Made by a program: the position numbers and the translations under genes
Shown: positions 42,401-51,438 of the stretch, piece by piece
How the letters are laid out: every line of letters starts with the position of its first letter
How positions within the stretch are numbered: the first letter of the stretch is position 1
NCBI GenBank assembly: GCA_905221605.1
Contig: CAJNDS010002158.1
Coordinates: forward strand, 186,001 to 250,000
Source: Symbiodinium natans
Taxonomy: Eukaryota; Sar; Dinophyceae; Suessiales; Symbiodiniaceae
Direction of reading: 5' to 3'
DNA: 64,000 bases
Notes under the pieces: model-generated
Told to the model about the DNA's origin: nothing
Databases searched by the model: none
Seen by the model: only the letters and a program-made list of their open reading frames with translations

Positions 42401-45400
42401 TCTAAGGGTTCTACAAGGAGGAACCCCAATGGCCCATGCTTGGAACCCTAGAGTCCCCACAGTGCAGGCTTTGGGGTTTGGGTTTAGGGTTTAGGGTTTA
42501 GGGTTTAAGGTTTAGGGTTTAGGGTTTAGGGTTTAAGGTTTAGGATGGTTTCGGGTTTAGGGTTTAGGGTTTAGGGCTTAATACAGCCGCCTTGCTCTTG
42601 TCGCCAGACTCCGCAAACATCGCAGCTTGCTCCTGCGCTGTCTGCGTCGCCTGCACAAGCACGAACTTCATGGCATGAAGACAAAGGTCTCAAGTAATAG
42701 TGAACAGCTTTCGCTTGGCACCCCCCTTCGAAGACGCATTCGCATTGAGATTCCTGAAGGCCACCCACGCAGACAGACCCCACGGTATGACAAAACAACA
42801 CCGCCCACGACAACACTCTTCAAAAGGAACGTTATGTGGATTAAGGGAGTGTACACTGGTAAGCAGCAAGCATCAAGAGGAAGCCACCACGCCGGAGTGT
42901 AAGAACGTCACATAGCCAATGACCACGTTCACAGACCCATGCTGCACAAAATGCCCACCTGCACGGCGTCGGCCACCTCTACTCCCCCTAGAAGCTCAGG
43001 CCCCTACAGCGCCCTACAGGCAGCGCCTTGTCGTAATCATTTTTTGCGATGGCCACCTGAGTGATGAAGTTCATCGCCAGCGCCTCGAGAAGCGATCGTG
43101 GGCATTTAAAACCCTGTGGATTGGAAAGTTCCCCCCGGATGCTAACAGTCCTCAGGCGGGATTATAATGGGGGGGTTACCATAATCCCTATCAAGGACTG
43201 CTAGTATAATTGAGGGGGAACATCCCAACCCATGGAACTACCCTAAACCCTAAACCCTAAACCCTAAACCGTAAACCCTAAACCCTAAGCCCTCTAAACC
43301 CTAATCCCTAAACCCCCTAAACCCTAAACCCTAAACCTTACTAGCCCGTCAGATCACATCTGGGTGCGGGGTCACCTTCCGTCAACGCGCCGGCTGGGTG
43401 TTGGAAGGAGGCTCACGGCTTCAACACCCTCTTGCAACACGGGCCTAGGAAGCTGCTTGGTGTTCTTTCTAACCTTGAATAAAGAATATACTTCGTATAT
43501 ATACAATATGGTGCCATATACATAATAAAAATGAAAGTAAAAAATGTATATACATATGTAAGTCAAAGCAAAGGCTGAATCTTAGTCGAGCACCTCGCTG
43601 TGCTTGTCTTTGAGATCCTGTCAGGAGATAATCCTTGTGACTCGTTTGGTGCTGAGAGCGAAGCCGCTCTTACCAATCTCAACTTCAGGGCTTCGCAGTG
43701 CATGTAAGTCATAAGCCTCATGAAGCTTGCTGTAGGCATCTGGCCATCGGAGCTACTTGCATGTATTGCTTGGTGAAAGTTGCCGGAATTGCTGGTGGCT
43801 TCTGCTTAGCCCGGGGGTCCTGGTAGATTTGCATTGCCTCCTCGGCTGCGAAAACCGCCTCCGCGTAGGACTCGCGAAGCCTGGTAGCTGCTCGCGCTTT
43901 TCGGTCTGAGTCCCTACCTAGGTAACCCAGTAGCCTAAGACATGCACAGTATACTTTTATGAGGAAGCGTAGGCCCCTTGAAAAAACAAACAAGTGCTGC
44001 TGGCTCCCTTTTTGCCCCCAAAACCCTGGGCCCTAGGCATCGTAGTTCTTCGGCTCTAGGATGCCCAGGGCTCGGGTATAAGGGGGGTAAACGGGGGGTG
44101 CAAGGAGGGTAGAGGGGGGGTACAAGTGGAGTGTCAGGGCAGAATAAGGTGGGGGGCAACTGACCATCCACAAGAATTCATCCATCTTCCGGCTTGCGAG
44201 GTGAGTTCGGTTCTCGCCCACAAGGCCTGCAGCTTGAAGTCCTTTCAACAACGGGTTTGGGGCTGTTTAGGGTTTAGGGTTTAGGGTTTAGGGTTTAGGG
44301 TTTAGGGTTTAGGGTTTAGGGGCTTTTGTGGCCCACCCTAAATCCTGCATGAACCTTCCCCCTCGACCTTGCGCCAAAGCCTTCCCTGACCTTGGACGAT
44401 GCCACTTCGAGCCCGGGGGCATGTGAACCGAAGCAAGCTGATGCAGGATGCTCGCTTCCCACCTCGAAGCTGAGTTTTTTTTAGAGGCTTAAGGTTCAGA
44501 ATTTAAGAGGCTTCCGAGGTTTTGGAGTTTAGGGGAAGTGCGGTTTTTCGTTCGCTCCGACAAAGCTGGGTGAGCTGCACTGCAGCGATATTGGCGAACT
44601 TGAGTAACGCTGTCACACATTTCGAGTTCCAAACACATCATGGACGGGCTTTAAGGTTCAGTGAATTCAGGGACTTCAGGAAGATGAATTTTAGGTGAAG
44701 TTTAGGGCATTTAGGGAGGCTCAGATGCTCTTCCCCCATCTAGCGTTTCGGGGGCTTGTGGTGGAAAATGTCTTGACGCACTGCATGAGGTGCGAAGGTT
44801 GTTTGGCTTGGAGGAGGCTGGCTGCTAGGGAATGAAGGGATGAGGTAACCTGTAAAATCCCTTAACTTGCTTCATGCAGGAGGATATAAGGTACCTACTT
44901 CCCTCATTCCGTACTAGGAGCCAGTAGGCTTTCCCGGCCTGGCATCATCCAGGGACTGGATGATCTCCCGTGACTGCTCGATCAGCGGGACGGCAGACTC
45001 GTAGTCACCTGAGCCGAAGCTGAGCCCAAGCGGCCGCATACAGGTCCGAAGCTCTGGTGCCTTCTTAGGGTAGCGATATACCCCTTATGAAGCCTAGAAA
45101 ACCTAAGGCCCCATACTTCAGACCCTTTAAAGGAGGTAAGGGACCTGTTATGGTTTTTAAAAATGAAACCAACTCAACAGAATACAAAGTAAATACACCA
45201 AATAATGAATCTAACAATCAAAAGATGAAAAGTTATCAACATTACAAACAGAAACTACATATCATAGAAAAGAAATAATTAATTTAACAGAACAAATAAA
45301 AAATGAAGATGAAATATTTATAAAGGATTTTGCGACTGTGGTTCGAAGTCACAAGCATGCAGACATCAGGTTTGGTTGAATATTAAGTACATTTGAATGA

Positions 45401-48128
45401 TATAGTGTTCATTTTTGTTTTAGCATATACTGTATGGATAGGTTTTTTATTTTGACCATGGTAACGTAAATCATCTGCACTGACGTGAAAGCGATGGATT
45501 TTTGAATCATGTGAACTTATATCTGGAAATAGTTATAAATTTACAAGTAGAGTTAAATTTGTAATATGATACTGAAGGCCCAGGAAACTACCCTTAGATG
45601 CTTAAGCCAACGTCGTCACAGAGTTCTTCGGGCGCGGCCTGAAGGTTTCGGCTTGCAGGCACTTCCAAGCTCCTGGAAGCCTATGGAGACATGGCGATGG
45701 AACACCTAAACCCTAAACCCCAAACCCCTAAACCCCTAAATAACCCCTAAATCCCGAGACCCCTACTCCTAAACCCCTAAATGCGCAATGAACGTGCATG
45801 GTCAAGTGGGGAAGAAGGGAAACCCCAATCCAAGCTCCTCTGCCTGTTTGTTCTTTATTCTGCCACCCGCCTGGTTTAGGCTAATTTTCCCTTCCGCCTA
45901 GCTGACCTGAAGCCCACTTCGCAGGGGTGTACAGGGTTTAGGGTCTCGGGCCCCTTTGCCCCTGGACACGCAACTTAGGCATCAAGTCATCTAGCAAGAG
46001 ATCCTTCTCGCCTCAAGACTCGGTGCTTCTGTTCCACACACAGTGGATTCACTTTTTTTGGATCCTGGAAACTGCTTCATGCCAGGGCTGAGGCCCCCTA
46101 AAATTTTGCAACGAGCTTGTGTGTTCCCACCCAGCTTGATTCCCAAACCCTATCAATCCGGCCCTAAACACTAGGCCCTCTTGTTTGTGCCGAGGGCGCC
46201 CTTTGCACAATGCGAGTTCGCCAGCGTGCTCAGGGACATGATTTGTCCTGGCGCCACAGCACTCAAACGTTAAACCCAAGCCCCCCGACATCATAACGTT
46301 AAACCCAAGCCCCCCGACATAATAATGTTCAATAAAATGAAAGGGATACTAAACTACTATAATAATGCGCAAACGCTCAAACCCAAAACCCGCTCCGAGC
46401 GTTGAAAAAGGAATGTCTCTCGTTGCAGAGAGCATCAAGCTTTTTTGCGCGCATGTTGCGCAGATTCGGAGCATCCAGCTTAACTGGGTTGGGTCAAAGG
46501 TTTGTACGATACCCCGAGACTCCCTATAGCCTACAAGCCATATTGAGTTGGATTATGTTTGACGACTATGAATAAACACGGGTATCAACAGGATTTCCTG
46601 ATGAAAAGCCAGGCAGACGAGGAAAAAGCAACTCAGTCAGTAGTCTTTGCATTCTCAGATTCAAAACCTTACCCAACCCAGGATCTCAACATGGAAGGCA
46701 TTGAGCTTGGCAAGCCCCGTGCATCATCCAGACAACGTCACGGGTTTTAGGAGGATTTCCTGAGCCTAAGGAACCTGCTCAAAGGCTTTCACGCGTAGGG
46801 TTGGGCTGTCCAGGATCACTTACCTGCTCTGAGTAGGAAAACAACATGGGGCTGTAGTGGAAACCTGTTTTCCGAACTCCCAACGCAGAAGCAGTAGGTT
46901 ACAAGGGCCTAGGTCGCACTCAGGTTCGTAAGAGCTCGAAGCGAAAACCCTAAACTCTAAACCCTGAACCTGAACCCTAAACCCTAAACCCTAAACTCTT
47001 GAGGTGCCGTCCTCGTTTGTCGTTCTTGCGCTCGAAATACTCCACGGCCTTACAGAGAAAAGACTGCAAGTCTCCAGCTGGACGCTTAGGGTCTTAGGTT
47101 TTTGGTTACATCCTGCACAGCTGGGGGTTTGGGGTTTCAGGGAGTTTAGGGTTTAGGGTTTAGGGAGAGGGTGCAGGGGCAGGCATGTCATGCTGAAGAC
47201 TTTTTGCTCCAGTTGACAGCACGACAACGCTTCCCAGCGGGTTGGAATCAAAGCCTCTGACACTAAGACGTTACGTAAACCTCGCTGCGCCCGCACACAG
47301 GGCGACTGCATGCAAAGCCCAAGATACCAAGCAATGGGCTACTGTTCTGGTTGAGAATACAGAAAGCTACATGATATTGACATATATTGGCGTATTCTAT
47401 TTTCCTGTTTCAAGCATGTCAACTCACTGCACGCATGTCCCAGCGCCTCCTCTGAAATGATCATGGCCTTCTTGGCATCACCCTGCAGACGAAGTATTTG
47501 AGAACGCAGGGTTCGAGACTAGGGCTTTGGGTTTAAGCGGGTAGGCCTTTTCCAGTGTGCTTGTGAACATGCACCCTCTGGGTAAGTGGAATTGAACTCT
47601 CCAAGGCATGCAGCTTCGCCATCAAGGAGTGAGGGCTGAACACAGGTGCACACCTACCTTCGGCGCACAGGACAGCGCACTCTTGCAAAGGGTCATGCAA
47701 GCCCGGGCAGACTCTCAGTGATGGCTGTTGCTTGACGCGCAGGCTTGAACTTCTCAAGCCTGAACTACACCATAATGAAACGCCTGACCAAGGCTTTCTT
47801 TCAGATGAGTACTCCCTCATGTGTAGACGTCGCAACGCTGCAGAGGAACTGGCACTTACCTTTGTCTTGTTCTGCATTCCCTGGGCATCGACCAAGTGAC
47901 TAAAAGAGGCTGGGGAATGGCTGTCAACTTTTCAGGAACCTGTGCGGCCCCAACAAGAAACAAGCGTGGCCCTGGGCCCAGCTCGTGTTTTTGCTCTGCC
48001 TTCATGTACCCTTCTTTTCCTAACCCACGCCCGGCCTTGGCGATGAAGGCCTGCGTCAGGCAGTCGAAGGCGTTGGATGTCCAGCCGGAGCCATCGAAAT
48101 CGACTTCCTTGAACAGCTCTAAGGCGTC
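33388..48128 (-). CDS. TPR-repeat protein B (many small exons)
   Basis: Proposed exons: 48128..48036, 47482..47435, 45008..44944, 43880..43820, 43083..43027, 42650..42591, 42191..42114, 41139..41085, 40557..40503, 39810..39710, 38997..38932, 38474..38409, 36282..36223, 35896..35855, 35350..35294, 34568..34546, 33441..33388 (stop TAA). They encode a run of helix pairs of tetratricopeptide type, for example EASCLLTVATIFGTEGKMDD, ARALNVLADIY and AGSVILIAEIYQSKNEDEK. TPR proteins are scaffolds for protein contacts; no partner can be inferred. Many junctions agree in phase with GC or GA donors and AG|G acceptors; some exons are probably missing. The 5' end is not fixed. Introns average several hundred bases and hold most of the local telomere-type arrays. 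Confidence 0.65.
33636..33670. repeat. Dispersed repeat, copy 2
   Basis: CCCATGAACCCCCCTCCC then TCAAGAACCCTATAA, matching 21588-21628. Confidence 0.55.
34546..34568 (-). CDS. TPR-B micro-exon (ALDAANE)
   Basis: 23 nt; acceptor ACCATGGAAG|GCC directly after CCCTAAA repeats. Joins EDEK|ALDAANE as a TPR turn and helix B. Donor (GC) uncertain. Confidence 0.5.
34576..34687 (+). repeat. Telomere-type array (TTTAGGG), 15 units
   Basis: Starts 8 bases beyond the splice acceptor of the 34.55-kb TPR-B exon, so it forms the intron's 3' end in CCCTAAA sense. Confidence 0.95.
35294..35350 (-). CDS. TPR-B exon (AGSVILIAEIYQSKNEDEK)
   Basis: 57 nt; T-rich acceptor TTTTTTCGAG|GCG, GC donor AAG|GCCGCC. 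TPR helix A and turn. Confidence 0.7.
35855..35896 (-). CDS. TPR-B exon (DIFKQVDERAREAG)
   Basis: 42 nt; acceptor CCGGCGCAG|GAC, GC donor GGC|GCTCAC; phase 0 both ends. Confidence 0.55.
35948..36016 (-). repeat. Telomere-type array (CCCTAAA)
   Basis: About 9 units in a TPR-B intron. Confidence 0.95.
36223..36282 (-). CDS. TPR-B exon (VKPDEALKAAREAVAAWPNR)
   Basis: 60 nt; acceptor CTCTCCGAG|GTG, GC donor CGC|GCCGAG. Typical TPR helix B. The upstream intron contains the 600-bp degenerate array at 36305-36910. Confidence 0.65.
36305..36910 (+). repeat. 600-bp degenerate TTTAGGG(G) region
   Basis: Long mosaic of TTTAGGG, TTTAGGGG, TTAGGGG and TTCAGGG units with short duplications (for example TTTCAGGGGTTTGGGGGG twice). 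The largest array in the window. Confidence 0.95.
38409..38474 (-). CDS. TPR-B exon (DNPKALAKGSERSLKPAREA)
   Basis: 66 nt, ending FK; acceptor GTGTCGAG|GAC, GC donor AAG|GCCCC. TPR helix B. A helix A exon should lie between this and the 39.0-kb exon. Confidence 0.6.
38932..38997 (-). CDS. TPR-B exon (DRRQLAENLVLVSEASIALA)
   Basis: 66 nt, ending IQ; acceptor ACTGCCCAG|GAT, GA donor CAG|GAGGGG. Leucine and alanine rich helix fitting the TPR series. Confidence 0.6.
39556..39676. mobile_element. Inverted-repeat element, family J, with 7-bp duplication
   Basis: 121 bp flanked by GTTCGGA (39549-39555, 39677-39683). Ends CCTAATATAGGGG and CCCCTATATTATTCAGG pair. Contains AAGGGACCATAA and TACTAGTAGTTATTCCGACC, shared with the other family copies. 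Adjoins a TPR-B exon. Confidence 0.75.
39710..39810 (-). CDS. TPR-B exon (CHVRAEQVTAIRVLSNIYLA)
   Basis: Acceptor AAGGAG|GT. Continues SEMPGESLRAAND; the frame stays open to about 39,672, overlapping the right-hand duplication of a 121-bp inverted-repeat element (39556-39676). The exact donor is unsettled (GC at GAT|GCC is phase 0). Confidence 0.6.
40503..40557 (-). CDS. TPR-B exon (VEQAVAMCKEMRAKLQET)
   Basis: 55 nt; acceptor CCGCGCAG|GTG, GC donor ACAG|GCGCC. TPR helix B; phase 1 end matches the GT start of the next exon. Confidence 0.65.
41085..41139 (-). CDS. TPR-B exon (DRSGEARALNVLADIYCDLR)
   Basis: The acceptor CCCACCAAG|G closes an intron whose 3' part is the array at 41152-41213, and the ACCAAG|G ending matches the introner terminus. 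Clear TPR helix A. The end is at or just after GACCTCCGC (GA or GC donors). Confidence 0.65.
41152..41213 (+). repeat. Telomere-type array (TTTAGGG)
   Basis: Eight units, 12 bases from the acceptor of the 41.1-kb TPR-B exon. Confidence 0.95.
41618..41678 (+). repeat. Telomere-type array (TTTAGGG)
   Basis: Eight units in a TPR-B intron, followed by a few CCCTAAA in opposite orientation. Confidence 0.95.
42114..42191 (-). CDS. TPR-B exon (EASCLLTVATIFGTEGKMDD)
   Basis: 78 nt, continuing ALRVAK; acceptor CTGCACAG|GAA, GC donor AAG|GCCATGG. Near-ideal TPR helix A, turn and start of helix B. Confidence 0.7.
42591..42650 (-). CDS. TPR-B exon (ATQTAQEQAAMFAESGDKSK)
   Basis: 60 nt; acceptor TTGTGCAG|GCG, GC donor AAG|GCGGCTG. 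Joins YDK|ATQTAQEQ upstream and GDKSK|EASCLL downstream. Confidence 0.7.
43027..43083 (-). CDS. TPR-B exon (ALAMNFITQVAIAKNDYDK)
   Basis: 57 nt; acceptor CTTCTCGAG|GCG, GC donor AAG|GCGCTG; phase 0 both ends. Helix A and turn of a TPR, continued by the next exon. Confidence 0.7.
43240..43345 (-). repeat. Telomere-type array (CCCTAAA), degenerate
   Basis: Units with CCGTAAA, CCCTAAG and CCCTAAT variants in a TPR-B intron. Confidence 0.9.
43820..43880 (-). CDS. TPR-B exon (LRESYAEAVFAAEEAMQIYQ)
   Basis: 61 nt; acceptor CTACCAG|G, GA donor CAG|GACCCC. Clear TPR helix B. Confidence 0.65.
44266..44323 (+). repeat. Telomere-type array (TTTAGGG)
   Basis: Eight units in a TPR-B intron. Confidence 0.95.
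44820..44932. mobile_element. Inverted-repeat element, family K
   Basis: Left CTAGGGAATGAAGGGATGAG pairs with right CTCATTCCGTACTAG. A related end is at 63890. Sits just downstream of a TPR-B exon (44944-45008), so inside an intron. Confidence 0.6.
44944..45008 (-). CDS. TPR-B exon (DYESAVPLIEQSREIIQSLD)
   Basis: 65 nt; acceptor GGCTCAG|GT, GC donor GAT|GCCAGG. Helix-B-like sequence. Lies between an inverted-repeat element (44820-44932) and the AT-rich island at 45.1 kb. Confidence 0.6.
45110..45585. other. AT-rich island 1 with Lys/Asn-rich frames
   Basis: Sharp drop in GC. A plus-strand frame at 45087-45278 reads GPVMVFKNETNSTEYKVN and is followed, in another frame, by a Lys/Glu/Ile-rich stretch (HRKEIINLTEQIKNEDEIFI, about 45249-45330). 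The codon use is unlike the other exons. It may be a decayed fragment of foreign or organellar origin. It lies in a TPR-B intron. Confidence 0.5.
45590..47430. other. Long TPR-B intron region
   Basis: Small CCCTAAA-like clusters (45700-45780, 46950-46997) and a 25-base direct repeat around 46265-46320 (AACGTTAAACCCAAGCCCCC). No exon recognised. Confidence 0.4.
47435..47482 (-). CDS. TPR-B exon (GDAKKAMIISEEALGH)
   Basis: 48 nt; acceptor CGTCTGCAG|GGT, GC donor CAT|GCGTGC. Continues FIAK|GDAKKAM in phase 0, a typical TPR turn and helix B. Confidence 0.65.
48036..48128 (-). CDS. TPR-B exon (DALELFKEVDFDGSGWTSNA)
   Basis: 93 nt; acceptor TTTCTGCTGCAG|GAC, GC donor AAG|GCCGGG. Continues FDCLTQAFIAK. 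The most upstream exon I can support; the gene probably begins between here and 48.69 kb, where a frame ending in a GTAAGT donor is seen near 48.3 kb. Confidence 0.65.
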
Positions 48129-48695
48129 CTGCAGCAGAAAACCGCACTTAAACCAACACTTCAAGTCGATGACAGCTGCTCACTTCAGCCGGCTTTCAAA
48201 AGGGTGGTCAGTGTTTTATTCTTGGGGTTTCTTGGAGGCCTGCCCCTTTGCCACACAGCAAGGCTGCACGCAACCGGCACTTACGGTGCCCACCTATGAC
48301 CTCGAGCTCCCTCCCGGTCTGGTAACAAGTGAGTCTGCTGTTTCCTGCCTTAAATTCTACTATTTGCTTAAGAACCCCTAAAAAAACTAATGATCCCCAT
48401 ATTGCCCTTACAAGGCAGAACATTTCTTATTTTGCGGGGCTCTTAAACAAATGGCAGAAATTCTTCTGTTTTCAGAGCCGCGTAGACAGGGCGTCTCTTG
48501 ATCGGCTCAAGCCAAGCTCCCGTCCGAGTTGACAGGGTACCGACTTGTCTGGCACCGGCTGGTAGTAAATACCGTGGGTGGTGCCACGACACAATAACTT
48601 TGGTAACTTTGGGAACTACGGTAACTATGATAAAAGCAATCCTCCCACTTTCAGCGGGAGGGCTGCAAGAGCCGTGCCGCTGTCGCATCAGGACT

Positions 48696-49784
48696 TCAAA
48701 TCACCTCATTCAGCACCTCGTCTCCAGACGCAGCCATCTCTACCCCAACCTTTCTTGCCTCATCATCCATTTGAACCAGGTATGGGCTTTGACTGCGAAC
48801 CTCTGGCGCCCAAATGTACATGGCCCCAAGCAGTGCTGCCGTGCATCCCAGCTGCGGAGCACCGTCTGTAAGGAGCCACAGCCACTCCCATGCAGACATA
48901 TGCAAGGTTAGTGATGCGGGGGCAAGTAAGACGAAAACGACCGATAGCAGCATGGTGACCTGCAACGTCTTGAAAGCTACAGGAAGCCGCTGCTCATGCC
49001 CTTGTTTCTCCAGTGTCTCTGTCAACTCGCCAAATGCATGGAGGATGCGATGGAAGAGCATGACTGTCAGGACAGAGGGCGGCAAGGTGCAAAGCAGGAC
49101 GAGGGCAAAGGAGGAGGAACTGATTGGAGAGTGGGCAAAGACGACCTGCCGGGCAACGTCGAGCACCAGGTACGTGATGGCCAGGGCTGACGCCCGGCAT
49201 AGTAGTTGGCTTTCCAACGCCGACGTCGACTTGGTAATGCCCCAGCCTGTAGAGGCGAGCATCATAAACAAGTAGGACACTGCAGTTCCAGTTGCCGCCA
49301 ACATGACGGCCAGGAAGTGAAGCGCGGGATCGCGCATTCCGGTTGCATTCCAGTGGCCCAGGAACATGTACCACGCGGCACACTCCGCGATTCCCAGGCC
49401 GGCCAGAGCTGCGATGGAGGCATGGATGTCCTCACACTGCCTCCACCGCCGGAAGCACAAGGCCAGCCAACATGCCAGCATGATGCCCTTGAAGAAGCCC
49501 AGGCACAGGAAGAAAGGGTACTTTGCGTACTCATTGGCGGGGAGGTAGCCATGCTGGTGCTCCAAGATGATGTTTCCATCCAGCCGTCCCCCGCCGCGAG
49601 TGCCGCAGTTGGAGATCACCAGGGAGTAGGCGCCTGCTTGCTCCAGTGATCTTTGGCCATCTTGCAGGTTGAAGCTCAGCTGGAAGATTGGAAGATCCGG
49701 CTGCTGGCCGCCCTTCCTCCACACCGTCAACTGGTCTGAGCCTGTGGTGCAGCTCCAACTGGCAGCGTCCGGCCGAAACTCCTC
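48696..49784 (-). CDS. GOST-like gene, exon 2 (seven TM segments)
   Basis: Begins EEFRPDAASWSCTTGSDQ after acceptor ACCAAG|GAG (or AAGGAG|GAG, one Glu less). The long single exon contrasts with the shredded neighbours. Acidic cytosolic tail ending GDEVLNEVI. Confidence 0.85.
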   Translation of the reverse strand, partial: EEFRPDAASWSCTTGSDQLTVWRKGGQQPDLPIFQLSFNLQDGQRSLEQAGAYSLVISNCGTRGGGRLDGNIILEHQHGYLPANEYAKYPFFLCLGFFKGIMLACWLALCFRRWRQCEDIHASIAALAGLGIAECAAWYMFLGHWNATGMRDPALHFLAVMLAATGTAVSYLFMMLASTGWGITKSTSALESQLLCRASALAITYLVLDVARQVVFAHSPISSSSFALVLLCTLPPSVLTVMLFHRILHAFGELTETLEKQGHEQRLPVAFKTLQVTMLLSVVFVLLAPASLTLHMSAWEWLWLLTDGAPQLGCTAALLGAMYIWAPEVRSQSPYLVQMDDEARKVGVEMAASGDEVLNEVI

Positions 49785-50112
49785 CTTGGTAGCCCAGCAA
49801 AAATATTACAACAAGGGCACCCCTTTTTGGGCTGGGTACTTTATAAGGGGGCCCAGAACCAACAAAAAGGGGTAAAAGAGTGTCTCCGGGCTACCAAGCC
49901 TCTTGTTTGAAGAGATGCAGCTGGATTCCCTGGTCTGAACCCGAGGACACCCGCAAGCCTCGGAACTTGAGAGTGGGTGCCTCGGCGTCGGCAAAGAGGA
50001 CCTGTAGCAAGCTCAGTGAGTTGGCTTCTGGGAGAGGGAAGTCGCGTAGATGAAGAACCTGGGCTTGGGCGCCCAGGACGAGGGCTGAGAGCGCCAGCAC
50101 GGGTCCCCACAT
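48696..50112 (-). CDS. GOST-type seven-transmembrane protein (GPR107/108-like), 2 exons
   Basis: Exon 1 50112..49900 (71 codons) and exon 2 49784..48696 (362 codons plus TGA), about 433 residues. It starts MWGPVLALSALVLGAQAQ, a signal peptide, then a luminal domain of about 150 residues and seven hydrophobic segments. Family marks: SYLFMMLASTGWGITK (compare the Gly-x-Gly-Ile-x-Lys segment of GOST proteins) and the last segment ending MYIWAPE. GOST proteins are Golgi or endosomal membrane proteins linked to trafficking; the role here is inferred from family only. The ATG at 50112 is chosen as the first in frame with the signal peptide. The intron is a complete introner element. Confidence 0.85.
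49785..49898 (-). mobile_element. Introner element forming the GOST intron
   Basis: 114 bp with 11-bp perfect terminal inverted repeats CTTGGTAGCCC (49785-49795 and 49888-49898), flanked by a 4-bp duplication CCTC on the plus strand (49781-49784, 49899-49902), GAGG in the gene. Inner sequence also pairs (ACCCCTTTTT with AAAAAGGGGT). Removing element plus one duplication restores the frame. Confidence 0.85.
49900..50112 (-). CDS. GOST-like gene, exon 1 (signal peptide and luminal start)
   Basis: Ends HLFKQE at GAG|GCTTGG (GC donor); a GA donor three bases earlier (CAA|GAGG) is an equivalent choice because of the 4-bp duplication. The 5' leader is only about 110 bp from the stop of TPR-A. Confidence 0.8.
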
Positions 50113-50221
50113 GGCCAGGGGCAAATTCGCTACTTGCTACTGCTCTTCTTGCTGGCGGCACCTCGCGGCAAAATGGCTCCGGCTCTGGGGCTCATATAGG
50201 GCGGTTTCCGTTCCAGCTTTG

Positions 50222-50272
50222 CTAGACGCCCACTGAGATGTTGAGGTTTGGCCCCAGGCTCTCTTGCAGGAC
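50222..50272 (-). CDS. TPR-A last exon and stop
   Basis: Acceptor CATGTGAG|GTC; reads VLQESLGPNLNISVGV and TAG, completing helix B. The GOST gene begins about 110 bp further on. Confidence 0.7.
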   Translation of the reverse strand, partial: VLQESLGPNLNISVGV

Positions 50273-51399
50273 CTCACATGCTGTAACAGGCTTGTGTTTT
50301 GAGGGCCCGACCTCGGCGTAGGGGATTGCCTCTCGGCCCATCTTCCGCGTAAGGTAGTAGTGGGCGATGATGAAGAGCTCAAAGGCCTGAGGCAGTGCTA
50401 TGTGCTGCGGTTTAGGGTTTAGGGTTTAGGGCTTATAGGGTTTGGCAACCTTGGCTAAGAGACCGGGGCGAGCGGACTAAAATCTCCAATGGCAACCCCC
50501 CAATTTTCCCCATGGCTAGTGGGCAAGCCTCTCTTCCGCTGAGAGAGGAAATATTGAAGGCGATCGGCCCAACCAATAACATCTCGAATCCTTGAACAAA
50601 AAGACACCACAAGCTTCGTGGACAACCGTTTTGCCTGTTTTTTGTGGCTGCCTTCTGCCGTAGTCTTAAAGGCTCGGGGTTGTGGATTTTGACGGCATGC
50701 CCACCTAAACCTTTCGACCCCCCTTGTCATGTGACCCTTAACCACCCCAAAGCCCTAAACCCTTCAAACTCCCCCCCCCCCCCGCTCCCTAAACCCTAAA
50801 CCCTAAGCCCTAAACCCTAAACCCCAAACCCCAAGCCCTAAACCCAAAAACAACAAGGAAACAAAAACTGGCCGAAATCGGAAAGAACCGACCTCCAGCT
50901 TTCGGAGCGACATCTCCCGGAAGAGGGCCAGCGCCTGCCAGCAATGTAGGATCTTTTTAAAGTGCGGGCTTAGGGTTCAGGCTTTAGGCTGTTCAGGGTT
51001 TAGGGGGTAGGGGAGGAGGGGCCCCGATAGCTGTTTCGGCTTGGAGGGGAGAGGGGGGGGGGGATTCGACTTACCGGTTTCATGTGGGAGCAGGGTTTGG
51101 GGTTTCAGGTTGCGAGGTTTGAGGCTCTTTCTCGGTGTTAGGGGGGACTTTTCTTTTTCTTTGGGGGAGGCGGGAGACCGAAGGCATCCGACCGAAGGCA
51201 TCCAAGCTTCCCAAATCGGAACTCTCAGGTTTAGGATTCAGGGCCTTTCTTTCCTAAAGTTCGGCCCTAGCTTGCAAGGGACACTTTGGGGACCAGGGCA
51301 TGCGGCATCAAGACCCCTATATTTGCAGGTAACCCCTTTGAGCCCTAGCTTTCATTCGATCTATCTAGGCTCTCTCTCTCTCTCTCCCTCTCCCTCCCC

Positions 51400-51438
<39 letters not shown>

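Noticed and set aside
42571-43167. Overlapping plus and minus open frames of 70 to 90 codons
   Set aside because: Frames run through both exons and introns of TPR-B; only the short exons have splice and TPR support.
47865-47886. 21-nt micro-exon between CCCAG|G and AAAG|GTAAGT
   Set aside because: Splice sites look good, but the reading (GMQNKTK) disrupts the TPR join FIAK|GDAKKAM; kept out of the TPR-B model.
48814-49649. Plus-strand open frames of 100 to 150 codons
   Set aside because: Antisense shadows of the GOST exon 2.
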